Origin: Cyanobacterium sp. Dongsha4
Lineage (GTDB): Bacteria; Cyanobacteriota; Cyanobacteriia; Cyanobacteriales; Cyanobacteriaceae
Direction of reading: 5' to 3'
Assembly (NCBI RefSeq): GCF_036345015.1
Contig: NZ_CP084098.1
Span: 3,795,326-3,859,325, forward strand
Length of the DNA: 64,000 bases
The notes beneath the pieces are model-generated. The model made no database searches. It saw only the letters and a program-made list of their open reading frames with translations, and was not told the DNA's origin. Position numbers and translations under genes: made by a program. Of the stretch, positions 37,108-46,174 are shown piece after piece (the stretch's first letter is position 1; the number at the start of each line of letters is the position of its first letter).

Positions 37108-38468
37108 ACTGACAATTCTGAAAATGGCTGAAAAGCTGAAAGTGTTAAGAATCAAACCGTATGCTTAAATGAAACTGATAATTCCAAAAACCCTGAAAAG
37201 CTATGCCATAGCTGAAACCCCTAGAAAATCGTGCTGAAAATGCTCTTTGATTACATCAGGTAGCTTAGTTGTTGATTCTATTTTTCTCATTATTTGCGTC
37301 AATGATAAACGACCTAAACTAGGCATAAACTGCATTGATAACAGTATTAAATACATTATTACTTTAATTAATAATCCTATATAAATTCCCTGTTTCCTTA
37401 ATTTCATCTCCGCAATTTTTAGTACCGATTTTAACATTTTCCAAAACTGTTCAATAATATTGTGTGCAGACCATATCCGCCATATTTCTACTCCTCTCAA
37501 CGATATACTACTTAAATCCATCAATAAATAACAACTACTATTACTTTTTTGAAAAAATAACCAATTTAACTCCCCAAAAGTCGGATTTGATAATTTTTTT
37601 CTCACACAAGGCACATCTATTCCCCATTGATTTTCTTGATAATCCACTCTTTTTTTCCATTCACTTCCTTTTCCTTTAAAATCTTCTCCTTCAAATACAT
37701 AACTACTTTTCCCAGCCATAATAATTTTGGTGAATCCTAGTTCATCTAATTGTTCTTTTAATTGTTTTGATACATACCAAGAATCGAGAGTAATAGGATA
37801 TTTACTAATATTGATATTTTCTTTGAGACATTCTTCTTTAATTTCCTTTAACATCGCAATTAAAATACTTGGTTTATCCGTATTTTTTCTTCCCTGTTTG
37901 GAGCAATATTTTAATCCAATGGGTATTGCTTTTCCATTGATTGTTAATATGATTCCTAATATATTTTGTCCATTTACCACTTTTTTCCAACGTCCACTAT
38001 ACCAAGTAAATGTACAGCGTAACCTCTTTCCTACTCTGTCAATAACACTATCATCTACAGCAAATGTTATCTTTGCCCTTGACTGTGTAGAATTACTCTT
38101 TTTTTCAATAATTTGTAACTGTTCTACTGCCACATTGACCATCAATAATTTTAAAACTTTTTGGAGCTTGTATAATGTCCATGAAGAAATTTCTGCATAT
38201 ATTTTTTGATGATTAACTCCTAAGAAATCTGCCAATTGTTTAGGATTAAAACAGCCATAGGCATGACTGATTGCTAAAATCATAATAGCTTCAAATGCTT
38301 CAATTTTATGAGAGCGAAATAATCTATTAAATCTGACAAAGAAAATCTGAATTATGCTAGATAGATGAAATTTCATGATTTAGGAAAAATATTTTGGGCA
38401 TTTTCATTTAAGCATACGGTTTGATTCTTAACACTTTCAGCTTTTCAGCCATTTTCAGAATTGTCAGA
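37108..38468. mobile_element. IS copy 2 with an extra inverted end
   Basis: The IS proper runs 37174-38467 and matches copy 1 almost base for base. Immediately to its left, 37108-37173 is a 66-base inverted copy of the element's own right end, joined to ACTGATAATTCC. No matching target duplication flanks the whole. It cuts the 5' end of the 35589 gene. The structure looks like an abortive or second insertion, or a trace of an end-to-end intermediate. Confidence 0.85.
37201..38376 (-). CDS. DDE transposase (IS4/IS701-like), copy 2
   Basis: The 391-residue enzyme is the same as the copy at 32043 apart from Arg for His in SLGRLSL near residue 367. All likely catalytic residues are present (DDSVID, LDSWYV, IEQFWK). 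It is likely active. Confidence 0.9.
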   Translation of the reverse strand: MKFHLSSIIQIFFVRFNRLFRSHKIEAFEAIMILAISHAYGCFNPKQLADFLGVNHQKIYAEISSWTLYKLQKVLKLLMVNVAVEQLQIIEKKSNSTQSRAKITFAVDDSVIDRVGKRLRCTFTWYSGRWKKVVNGQNILGIILTINGKAIPIGLKYCSKQGRKNTDKPSILIAMLKEIKEECLKENINISKYPITLDSWYVSKQLKEQLDELGFTKIIMAGKSSYVFEGEDFKGKGSEWKKRVDYQENQWGIDVPCVRKKLSNPTFGELNWLFFQKSNSSCYLLMDLSSISLRGVEIWRIWSAHNIIEQFWKMLKSVLKIAEMKLRKQGIYIGLLIKVIMYLILLSMQFMPSLGRLSLTQIMRKIESTTKLPDVIKEHFQHDFLGVSAMA

Positions 38469-38489
38469 TATTTAATAATAGTTAAAATC

Positions 38490-38561
38490 GGAAACTGACC
38501 AAAGAGGGATATTTGGAAACTGAACAATAAAGTTGGAAACTAGAGAATAAACTTGGAAACT
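38490..38561 (+). repeat. Array of four GGAAACT motifs, 20-25 bases apart
   Basis: GGAAACT occurs at 38490, 38515, 38535 and 38555. The last two units read AATAAAGTTGGAAACT and AATAAACTTGGAAACT, 20 bases apart, and share AATAAAGTTG with the Tn7-like end sites. It may be a further transposon end, or an operator. IS copy 2 ends 22 bases to the left. The whole 38469-39118 stretch has no gene. Confidence 0.6.
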
Positions 38562-38747
38562 CAATAACCCAACTTTCTCTAGTTTTTTCCTTTGGCAGTA
38601 AGCAAAAATAACTTTTACACTTTCAGTACTTAAATTTAGATAATTCAATGACTTTGAACATAAACTTTGTAAGACTTATTTTTTCTCGATGCCAAAATCT
38701 AAATTATTGTCGTCTTCAAAGACTGACGATACAAGGGATTGAAAAAT

Positions 38748-38772
38748 TATACAACTTTATTTCCCTATTACA
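38748..38772 (+). repeat. Distal-type Tn7-like end
   Basis: TATACAACTTTATT is followed after 11 bases by the tip ACA, exactly as at 23441-23465; the outer 24 bases differ at one position from that end. The next five bases are CGACC, not CCTTT. I see no clear 66-base-spaced inner copies here. Confidence 0.8.
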
Positions 38773-39118
38773 CGACCGTACTGAACAAGATAATAAGGAA
38801 ACTTAATTTCTGTGACAACAAAATTTGATATGGATAACTTTTTATGGTCTTTTTTTAGCGAAGGTATTGTCTCTAAAAAGCAATTTATAGTTAAATGTTT
38901 CTTAGCTTAGGGCTTTTAGTATTGTGATTCAAACAAGATAAAATACAAGTCTTACTTGAGAAGATGCGATCATAAAGTGGTGCAGTGCGATCGCCTCTCG
39001 TTTTTTTCAATAAGCAAGTTAGTTTATTAATTTACTAACTTTTTTATTACTTATAATTATATATTCTTTTCTCTCTAATTGAATTTCATCTAAATTTACC
39101 AACTTTATTTTTGGAGCG

Positions 39119-39427
39119 ATGGAAATTTACAACGATGGAACTAGACTCTTGGTCACTCTAATTTACCAACTATTTTATTGGTACACAACAGTCAAAGTTA
39201 AATTTAATGCTCAAACCGCCCCTTTTATCAGGGAAAGAAAATGGCATCCTAGCCAAGAAATAGAAGAACATCAAGATGGTTCACTCACTTTAAGTTTAGA
39301 ATCTTCGGGCTTAAATAATCTCAAACGTTGGATTCTCGGTTATGGCTCTGGTGCTGTGGCTCTTGAACCTCCTGAATTAGTGGAGTTAGTTAGAAACGAA
39401 ATTAAAAAAATGACTAATTGTTATTAA
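39119..39427 (+). pseudogene. WYL-type regulator, C-terminal fragment
   Basis: The 102-codon frame VKVKFNAQTAPFIRERKWHP, then QDGSLTLSLESSGLNNLKRWILGYGSGAVALEPPELVELV, is the C-terminal extension (WCX) of WYL-domain transcription factors. The HTH and WYL core are missing. WYL proteins often regulate CRISPR loci, and this remnant lies upstream of the cas operon. A second truncated WYL gene lies at 51354. Confidence 0.75.
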
Positions 39428-39551
39428 TTAAATGAGAAAACAAAATGAAACTAATTAAATCTTGTAAAATAAAGCAAGTAACCTCCGAATTTCCGTTATT
39501 TTTCGGGTTGGGCATAAGCTCGTCTAATTTACTCAAAATTAGAATATCCTT

Positions 39552-39573
39552 AACCTCTGATACCGTAAGGTGT
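39552..39573 (+). promoter_or_regulatory. CRISPR-repeat-like hairpin upstream of cas6 (motif A)
   Basis: AACCTCTGATACCGTAAGGT (plus GT) can fold as ATACC-GTAA-GGTGT. It resembles the core of the array repeat at 46436, which has AACCTT, GAT and CC-ATTA-GG in the same order, and two further copies at 44443 and 45444. It lies 176 bases before cas6. The 39428-39748 gap has no gene and presumably holds the operon promoter. Confidence 0.6.
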
Positions 39574-39748
39574 TTCTCCCGTTTCTTCCTTATCTTAAGA
39601 TGGTTTTCACAATGAAGCTAGTCTAGTTTAGAAATTTCGTGTTATATTGAAAAAAAACAACCCTCTCTCTGTCTTTTACCCATTAAGTTAAAGAAACAGA
39701 AAGAAGGGGTAATTAAAACGAATAAATTATCAACAATCATAAAGAAAA

Positions 39749-40417
39749 ATGACAGATATTATCAATCTGGTTTTTCCCGTCATGGGAGAGACGTTGCCTG
39801 CGGATCATAATTATCGGTTGTACGCTACTTTATCTAAGCGTTTTCCTCAAGTTCATAATCTTCAAGATTTAAGTATCAATACTATTTCTGGTATTTCCGA
39901 TCGTCAGGGTAAAATTACTCTTACGCCTCACTCTAAACTCTATTTAAGATTACCTGTAGAGGCGATCGCCCTTGTCTATTCATTAGCAGGGCAAACCTTA
40001 ACTATTGGAGATTGCCAAATTAAGTTAGGAAATCCTGAGTTGCAAACCATTAAACCTTCTTATTCTCTGAAGGCAAGATTAGTAACGATTAAAGGTTATA
40101 CCGAACCGATGGAATTTTTACAGGCGGCACAAAGACAACTAGAAAAATTAGAAATTCAGGCAAATATTGGAATTCCTGCCAATAATAAAGGAGAACCGAA
40201 ACGGTTAACCATGAAGATAAATAAAACTAACCGTAGCTATACAATAGTTGGTTTTAGTGTCGTAGTCACTGACTTATTAGAGGAAGATTCGGTTAAATTA
40301 CAAATACAAGGATTAGGGGGAAAAAGACGAATAGGATGCGGTGTATTTTATCCCAATATTCGGGTAAAAAAAGAATATCAAGGAGCGAATAAAAATGTCA
40401 CCGAAACTATTAGCTAA
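39749..40417 (+). CDS. cas6: Cas6 CRISPR RNA endonuclease (Cmx6, Myxan type I-B)
   Basis: The 222-residue protein is a full-length relative of the island copies: IINLVFPVMGETLPADHNY at the start, LKARLVTIKGYTEP in the middle, and the Gly-rich GLGGKRRIGCGVFYP near the end. It cuts the CRISPR transcript in each repeat and stays in the effector. The cas3 ATG lies inside its last 23 bases, so the operon is tightly coupled. Confidence 0.9.
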   Translation: MTDIINLVFPVMGETLPADHNYRLYATLSKRFPQVHNLQDLSINTISGISDRQGKITLTPHSKLYLRLPVEAIALVYSLAGQTLTIGDCQIKLGNPELQTIKPSYSLKARLVTIKGYTEPMEFLQAAQRQLEKLEIQANIGIPANNKGEPKRLTMKINKTNRSYTIVGFSVVVTDLLEEDSVKLQIQGLGGKRRIGCGVFYPNIRVKKEYQGANKNVTETIS

Positions 40418-42713
40418 GGGAAAATTTAAAGGAAAAGAAGAATTAACCCTAGAGCAACACCTACAAGATACAGAAACAGCTTGTTTAGCAATATTTAAAG
40501 GGCGTATTCTTGATAATTGGTGTCGCTTTTTTAAGATAAAAAATAAAGATCAATTTCTTTTACTTTTGAGGATTGCTTGTTTATTTCATGATATTGGTAA
40601 AGCTAACCCTGAGTTTATAAAATTAGTATTGGGAGCGAAACCATTTAAACAAACCTTCCGCCATGAATGGATTAGTGCCTTTATTCTTCATTACCCTACC
40701 GTAAAAGAGTGGTTAATAAAAAGTTCATTAGATTTAGACTTAGAAATTATAACTGCTTCTGTTGTGGGGCATCATTTACAAGCAACTCCCAAACAGAAAG
40801 ATAAAATAGATGCTTTCGGTAAACCCCGAAGTCTAGCTAAAGAATTGCCACTATATTTTAATCATCCTCAAATTATTAATATTTTAGAAAGAATCTGTCA
40901 AATCACGAATGTTGAGGGCTTACCAAAACTGCCTGAAAAATGGATATATGGTGATTCTTTTTGGGACAGTATTTATAGTGACATTATAGACACAGCCGAA
41001 GAATTTGAGTATGAAATTGAGGAAGATTCAAACCGTAGAGCTTTATTATTGGCGGTAAAAGCAGGATTAATAGTTAGTGATTCGGTAGCTTCTGGTATTT
41101 ATCGCACCCAAACATCGGAAGCGATCGAAGAGTGGGTTAATAAAACTTTGCATTCCAATCCGATTACTGCTGAGGAAATTGAGGAAAAAATACTGCAACC
41201 TCGTTATCGTCAGATAGAACAAAAAACAGGTAATCATTTCGAGCTTAAATCTTTCCAACAGGAAGCAATCAATCTTAGTTCCCGATTATTGTTATTAAGT
41301 GCGTGTGGTAGTGGTAAAACCTTATTTGCTTATAATTGGGCAAAAGGAGTTACTAAAAACTATAAAATAGGTAGAGTTATCTTTCTTTATCCTACAAGGG
41401 GAACTGCTACAGAGGGATTTAAGGATTATGTCTCATGGGCGCCAGAAACGGAAGCTAGTTTATTAACAGGTACAGCTAACTATGAGTTACGGGGAATGAC
41501 TGAAAATCCCACTGAATCAACTCAGGATAAGGATTTTACTACGGAAGAAAGATTATATGCGTTAGGATTCTGGCATAAACGTTTTTTCTCTGCTACAGTT
41601 GACCAATTTCTATCATTTTTAACCCATAATTACAGTGCTATCTGTTTATTGCCAATACTAGCTGATTCTGTGGTTATTATTGACGAGATTCATAGTTTTT
41701 CTCGTTCTATGTTTGATAATCTGGTTAGTTTTTTACAACATTTTGAGATTCCTGTGTTGTGTATGACTGCAACCTTACCAACATCCCGTCAAGAAGAATT
41801 AACCCGAAGATTAGAGAAACAAGAATCGGGTTTAGGATTAGAAATTTATCCGACTTCTTCTAATCGCAGTCAACTCAAAGATTTAGAAGAGGCAGAAACT
41901 CGCCCTCGTTATCAGATTAATCACACTAATCAAGAAGAAGCAAAGCAAAAAGCGATCGCTTCTTATGAAGAAGGAAAAAGAATCTTATGGGTAGTAAATA
42001 CAGTAGATAGATGCAGGGAAATTTCGGAAGAATTAGGAAACACTCTAAATACTGAGATATTAACTTATCATAGTCGTTTTCGCCTAAAAGATAGAAAAAA
42101 ACGCCATCAGGAAACGGTTAACGCTTTCCAGCAGACAGAGAAATCCGTTATTGCTGTTACCACCCAAGTCTGTGAGATGTCCTTAGATTTAGATGCAGAA
42201 GTATTAATCACCGAGTTAGCTCCTATATCTGCATTAGTACAAAGGTTCGGACGTTCTAATCGTCATGGTAATTTTGATTTTTCTCAGATATGGGTTTATG
42301 AACCTCCTAAGACATCACCCTATACTAAAAATGAATTAGAAAGCAGTAGTAATTTTCTCTCTGATATAGTTTCCTCTAATCCAGTTAGTCAAAGATTATT
42401 GGCAGAGAAGTTACAGGAATACTCTTTAAGAGAAAGATTTAGTGATGGTAGCAGTCACTTTATTACAGGGGGTTATTGGGCAACAGCAGAGCCTTTCCGA
42501 GAATCTGATGATTATTCCGTTAGCGGCATTTTAGACGAGGATATTCAGGAATATATACAGTTAACTGCGAGTAAAAATCCTGATGTTGATGGGTTGATTT
42601 TACCTATTCCCCGTAAATTTATCATTGATTATCCTGATCGTCCTACAGATTTACCCAAATATTTAGCGATCGCTTCTAAAAACAACTATTGTGAAATAAG
42701 AGGTTTAGGTTAA
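40395..42713 (+). CDS. cas3: Cas3 nuclease-helicase
   Basis: The 772-residue protein has an N-terminal HD nuclease (LFHDIGKANPEF near residue 61, HEWISAF near 91, VGHHLQ near 122), then an SF2 helicase: SACGSGKTLFAYN near 300, VIIDEIHSFSR near 425 and CMTATLPTS. Motif VI is in LVQRFGRSNRHG near 615. It degrades target DNA after Cascade binding. Its presence shows this operon is an interference system, since CRISPR-guided transposons of type I-B lack cas3. Confidence 0.95.
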   Translation: MSPKLLAKGKFKGKEELTLEQHLQDTETACLAIFKGRILDNWCRFFKIKNKDQFLLLLRIACLFHDIGKANPEFIKLVLGAKPFKQTFRHEWISAFILHYPTVKEWLIKSSLDLDLEIITASVVGHHLQATPKQKDKIDAFGKPRSLAKELPLYFNHPQIINILERICQITNVEGLPKLPEKWIYGDSFWDSIYSDIIDTAEEFEYEIEEDSNRRALLLAVKAGLIVSDSVASGIYRTQTSEAIEEWVNKTLHSNPITAEEIEEKILQPRYRQIEQKTGNHFELKSFQQEAINLSSRLLLLSACGSGKTLFAYNWAKGVTKNYKIGRVIFLYPTRGTATEGFKDYVSWAPETEASLLTGTANYELRGMTENPTESTQDKDFTTEERLYALGFWHKRFFSATVDQFLSFLTHNYSAICLLPILADSVVIIDEIHSFSRSMFDNLVSFLQHFEIPVLCMTATLPTSRQEELTRRLEKQESGLGLEIYPTSSNRSQLKDLEEAETRPRYQINHTNQEEAKQKAIASYEEGKRILWVVNTVDRCREISEELGNTLNTEILTYHSRFRLKDRKKRHQETVNAFQQTEKSVIAVTTQVCEMSLDLDAEVLITELAPISALVQRFGRSNRHGNFDFSQIWVYEPPKTSPYTKNELESSSNFLSDIVSSNPVSQRLLAEKLQEYSLRERFSDGSSHFITGGYWATAEPFRESDDYSVSGILDEDIQEYIQLTASKNPDVDGLILPIPRKFIIDYPDRPTDLPKYLAIASKNNYCEIRGLG

Positions 42714-44428
42714 TGGCAGGCAAAGAAATTATTGAATTATCCTATCAATTAGCAGAGTTACCCTCAACTCAACATCGGGCAGGTTTAGCAGGTTTAGTTT
42801 TGATGGTGCAAGAAATTGAAAATCAGGAAACTTTACAGTATTATGAATCGGCTTTACTAGAATTAGATAACCTCGATGAGTTTGGGGTAAGTGTTAAATT
42901 TAATCTCGAAGGTTTAAAAGCATTATTTGATGTAACTTTCGGGGCTTTTAGTGAAGAAAGATGGAGTACCAAAAAGGATAAAAAGAAAGAATATACTGAA
43001 AATGAAATCCGTCAAGTAGAAAAAAAAGATAAAGGGGGAAAAATTAAAACAGTTACCGAATATTCTTACTCAGTAGTTATTCCTCACGGTGCTTTTTTAC
43101 CTTATTTAGATGAATCAGGAGAGGATAAAAACGGCATCTGGATTAAATTATGGCGTGATATGTACTGGAGTATTATTAGAGGTAGAGATACACAGCGTAC
43201 AAGTTTTAAAGAAAGATGTGATAAAAATCAAAATCTAGGAAAATATATCAAAGATGTAAAAGAACAATGGAATAATTTTTCTAGTTCAAATAAAGTTGCA
43301 AAACAATCAAGTACTTATTTTCTTGGGGCAGAAAGTTTTAATTCTGAAAATATCCCTATTAAGGATACTGTGTCATATCAATTTCTCTTAAATTTTGCCC
43401 CTTTTGTGTTCCAAGTTTATCGCCCTACTACTCTTGATAAAGACGGAAAAAGAGATTTTAGTAAAGATGCTTTAACTTATGCTTTAGCTATTCCTGATAT
43501 AGCTGATTTAAAAAGATTTTGCTATTTTTTCCCTAAGTTATTAAAACAAAGAAGTAATGAAAAATTAGGTTACTCTCCTAAAGAATCTATTATTGATTTA
43601 GCCAACGAAAGTGCTTTAAATTTCTTTATTTTAGAAGACAGAATAGCGAGAGATATTGGTGAACAATCTACTAAAAAATCTATCCTCGGAGTTGAGGTTA
43701 TTCATGTAAAGCCAGGGCAAAAACTTAATTTTTTCGGGTTTAATTACCTTGAACCTATTACTACTCAAACCGATCAATATAAGCAAATAAAAGATAGTTA
43801 TTGGTGTCCTTGGTTTCGTAAACAACGGTTAACTAACCTATTAAATTCTATTGTTTATTCTGATAATCAAGAAGGTAAAGATGAGGAAATTCCGCCTTGG
43901 TTTGGCTTTGATGACTTACTAAGTAGAATCCCTCGTAAATGGCTAGAAACCAATAAAGATTATTTTAGCCATGATGCTCGTATTTTATTCAATCAAGAAA
44001 TTTTAAATAAACAAGGAGTAACTGAAATGTCTAAAAACAATACAAAAATTCGCCAATATTCTGAAATTGTTTATCGAGTATGTCAATCTTATGTAAGGGG
44101 AAAATTAAAAGTAAAATATGGTTTAGAATGGGATAAAGTAAAAGGTAATCCTAAATTAGAAAAAGATTATAGTGAGAATAAAACTAAAATAGCTAATGAG
44201 GCATTTTTAGCCGTGCGTTCTCGTACAGAAAAACAGGCTTTTATCGATTATTTTGTTTCCACTCTTTATCCCTTTATTAAAAAAGAAGAATTTACTCAAT
44301 TTGCCGAAGATTTATTCAACAAAACCGATGAAATTAGAGCTTTAACTTTACTTGCTCTTTCTAGTCAATTTTCTAGCACAAAAGAAGATAATAAAAGTAA
44401 TAAAAATCCTGAATCAAATGTTGCTTAA
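42713..44428 (+). CDS. cas8: Cas8 large subunit (Cmx8-like, Myxan type)
   Basis: The 571-residue protein starts with STQHRAGLAGLVLMVQEIE, the conserved start shared with the island fragments, and has the long middle FLPYLDESGEDKNGIWIKLWRDMYWSIIRGRDT of Cmx8 proteins. It is the large Cascade subunit, expected to read the PAM. Its start overlaps the cas3 stop by one base. Motif B follows 14 bases after its stop. Confidence 0.85.
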   Translation: MAGKEIIELSYQLAELPSTQHRAGLAGLVLMVQEIENQETLQYYESALLELDNLDEFGVSVKFNLEGLKALFDVTFGAFSEERWSTKKDKKKEYTENEIRQVEKKDKGGKIKTVTEYSYSVVIPHGAFLPYLDESGEDKNGIWIKLWRDMYWSIIRGRDTQRTSFKERCDKNQNLGKYIKDVKEQWNNFSSSNKVAKQSSTYFLGAESFNSENIPIKDTVSYQFLLNFAPFVFQVYRPTTLDKDGKRDFSKDALTYALAIPDIADLKRFCYFFPKLLKQRSNEKLGYSPKESIIDLANESALNFFILEDRIARDIGEQSTKKSILGVEVIHVKPGQKLNFFGFNYLEPITTQTDQYKQIKDSYWCPWFRKQRLTNLLNSIVYSDNQEGKDEEIPPWFGFDDLLSRIPRKWLETNKDYFSHDARILFNQEILNKQGVTEMSKNNTKIRQYSEIVYRVCQSYVRGKLKVKYGLEWDKVKGNPKLEKDYSENKTKIANEAFLAVRSRTEKQAFIDYFVSTLYPFIKKEEFTQFAEDLFNKTDEIRALTLLALSSQFSSTKEDNKSNKNPESNVA

Positions 44429-44442
44429 TTAATTGATTTCTT

Positions 44443-44464
44443 AACCTCAGATACCGTCAGGTGT
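44443..44464 (+). promoter_or_regulatory. CRISPR-repeat-like hairpin between cas8 and cas7 (motif B)
   Basis: AACCTCAGATACCGTCAGGT (plus GT): stem ATACC/GGTGT, loop GTCA. It starts 14 bases after the cas8 stop and ends 30 bases before the cas7 ATG. The stem bases are shared with motifs A and C while the loop varies. Confidence 0.65.
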
Positions 44465-44494
44465 GCAAAAAATAATTTATTTTTCAGTTTAATT

Positions 44495-45430
44495 ATGTCT
44501 AAAAAATCACTAAATCTATTCGCTACGGTTTTAACCTATCCTGCCCCTGCTGGTAACTATCGAGGAGAATCAGAGGAAAATCGCACGGTTTTACAGAAAA
44601 TAGTTAAGGATGGACAAAAATACGCTGTTATTAGTCCTGAATCGATGCGTAATGCTATCCGAGAAACCTTAATAAAATTAGAACAACCTCATAACCGTAC
44701 TCGATTAAATGACTATTCTGATAATGAGGGAAAAAGTCAATTAGCAGTTGAGTTTAAAGAATATCCAAATGCTGATAAATACGCCGATGATTTCTTATTC
44801 GGTTACATGATTGCAAAAAAAGAAGATGTCAAGAAAATGAAACCTACTCCTCCTAAGCGTGATAGTATATTACGTTGCAATATGGCAGTGGCTTTAAGTC
44901 CTTATAAATATGATGCTATTTTCCATCAATCTCCCCTTCATGCTAAAACCAAGAATAACGAAAAAACGCATTGGAGTAATGCGGATGGTTCGGCTTTACT
45001 GCATCGAGAAGTAACTCATACTGCTTTTCAATATCCTTTTGCATTATGCCAGAGTGATTGTCTCGAAAAACCTGATTGGGTAAAGGCATTATTAGAAGCG
45101 ATCGCCCAATTAAATAATGTTGCAGGTGGTCACGCTAGAGCATACTATGAATTTGCACCTCGTTCTATGGTCGTCCGTTTAACTCCGAAATTAGTGGCAG
45201 GGTATAATACCTATGGTTTTGATGAAGATGGTAACTGGATAGAATTAAATCGGTTAGGAAAGAAAGATAGCGATAATTGTGATTTACCAGCCGATGAGTT
45301 TTATATTGGAGGGGAAATTATCCGCAATATGGAAGAAACTCAATTACAGGAATTAAAAAATATGGGTGTCACATTGTTTAAAAATTGTGAACAACTTTTA
45401 GATTCAGTGGCTGACAGTTTTCTCAAGTAA
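44495..45430 (+). CDS. cas7: Cas7 backbone subunit (DevR family)
   Basis: The 311-residue RAMP protein shows the DevR/Cas7 pattern: LNLFATVLTYPAPAGNYRG at the start, ISPESMRNAIRE near 49, DSILRCNMAVALSPYKYDAIFHQSPLH near 126 and AGGHARAYYEFAPRSMVVR near 205. Several copies line the crRNA in Cascade. Homologues in Myxococcus are devR, an autoregulated gene, of interest given the hairpin in front of it. Confidence 0.92.
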   Translation: MSKKSLNLFATVLTYPAPAGNYRGESEENRTVLQKIVKDGQKYAVISPESMRNAIRETLIKLEQPHNRTRLNDYSDNEGKSQLAVEFKEYPNADKYADDFLFGYMIAKKEDVKKMKPTPPKRDSILRCNMAVALSPYKYDAIFHQSPLHAKTKNNEKTHWSNADGSALLHREVTHTAFQYPFALCQSDCLEKPDWVKALLEAIAQLNNVAGGHARAYYEFAPRSMVVRLTPKLVAGYNTYGFDEDGNWIELNRLGKKDSDNCDLPADEFYIGGEIIRNMEETQLQELKNMGVTLFKNCEQLLDSVADSFLK

Positions 45431-45443
45431 TCCTCTAATTTAT

Positions 45444-45465
45444 AACCTTAGATACCTAATGGTGT
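45444..45465 (+). promoter_or_regulatory. CRISPR-repeat-like hairpin between cas7 and cas5 (motif C)
   Basis: AACCTTAGATACCTAATGGT (plus GT): stem ATACC/GGTGT, loop TAAT. It starts 13 bases after the cas7 stop and ends 28 bases before the cas5 ATG, the same geometry as motif B. Its flank TTTTAATCAC even parallels the repeat end GTTGATCAC. Confidence 0.65.
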
Positions 45466-45493
45466 TTTAATCACTATTATTTACAGTTATTAT

Positions 45494-46174
45494 ATGATTT
45501 TTCTTTCTTTTAAAGCTCCTTTTGCCAGTTTTCGCCCGTTTCAATCGGGTTCTTACCGTTCTACTACCCCTATTCCTTCTCCTTCTACGGTTTACGGTAT
45601 CCTCCTAAATTTGGCAGGAATTGAATTACGAGACGATATTAATAAATCTATTTCTAATAATCGGAAAGATTTACCTTCATTAACTTTTGCGATCGCCCTT
45701 CCTTCTGGTAATTCAGAAAAAGCGGTTTTATCACAGCAACTTCATAATTATCCTGTGGGAAATTCAGGAAAAGAATTAGCGGAAAAAACCTACGGTAACA
45801 AATATTGGATTGCTCCAGTAAGAAGAGAAGTGTTAGTTAATCATCACTTCATCGTAGGCATTAAAAAAGAGAATGATTTATGTAGTCGTATTATTCAAGG
45901 ATTAAATGGGGAATTAGAAGATACTCGTTATGGTTTACCGTTTGCAGGGGATAATAATTTTTTGTTTGATTCTATTGAAATCATTGAAAAACCTTTAGCA
46001 CGTTGGTTTTATCCTCTTGAAGCAAAAACAAAACCAAATAGGGGAGTTTGTCGTTTAACGACATGGGTGGATAGGGAAGACAATACCAAAACTAGCTTAC
46101 AAGTATTTTCTCCTACTGATTTTTGCCCTGAACCTCCTGATAAGGCATGGATTACTCTACCCATCAGTCAGTAA
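45494..46174 (+). CDS. cas5: Cas5 subunit (DevS family)
   Basis: The 226-residue RAMP protein begins FLSFKAPFASFRPFQSGSYRSTTPIPSPSTVYGILLNLAG, the Cas5 N-terminus with its substrate-binding loop. GLPFAGDNNFLFDSI near 152 and a Cys-containing tail follow. It binds the crRNA 5' handle at the foot of Cascade. No adaptation genes follow; the array begins 260 bases on. Confidence 0.92.
   Translation: MIFLSFKAPFASFRPFQSGSYRSTTPIPSPSTVYGILLNLAGIELRDDINKSISNNRKDLPSLTFAIALPSGNSEKAVLSQQLHNYPVGNSGKELAEKTYGNKYWIAPVRREVLVNHHFIVGIKKENDLCSRIIQGLNGELEDTRYGLPFAGDNNFLFDSIEIIEKPLARWFYPLEAKTKPNRGVCRLTTWVDREDNTKTSLQVFSPTDFCPEPPDKAWITLPISQ

Larger units (their letters stand above)
23471..38772. mobile_element. 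Tn7-like island 2 (proposed)
   Basis: This is bounded by the proximal-type end at 23471 and the distal-type end at 38748-38772, whose outer 24 bases differ from the distal end of island 1 at one position. Content: AbiJ-NTD3-McrB/McrC, a second copy of the cas6-cas8 fragment, a C5-type RM cassette, a tnsD remnant, two IS copies and TA pairs. The bases after 38772 (CGACC) do not match CCTTT, so the two ends may belong to different original elements or the target copy was lost. Confidence 0.6.

Noticed and set aside
1402-38772. Complete, autonomous Tn7 or CRISPR-associated transposon
   Set aside because: No tnsA, tnsB or tnsC was found on either strand, and tnsD, cas6 and cas8 are broken. Only ends and remnants are supported.
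39749-46174. The I-B operon as the effector of a CRISPR-guided transposon
   Set aside because: It includes a full cas3 with HD and helicase motifs, which such transposons lack; it reads as an ordinary interference system.
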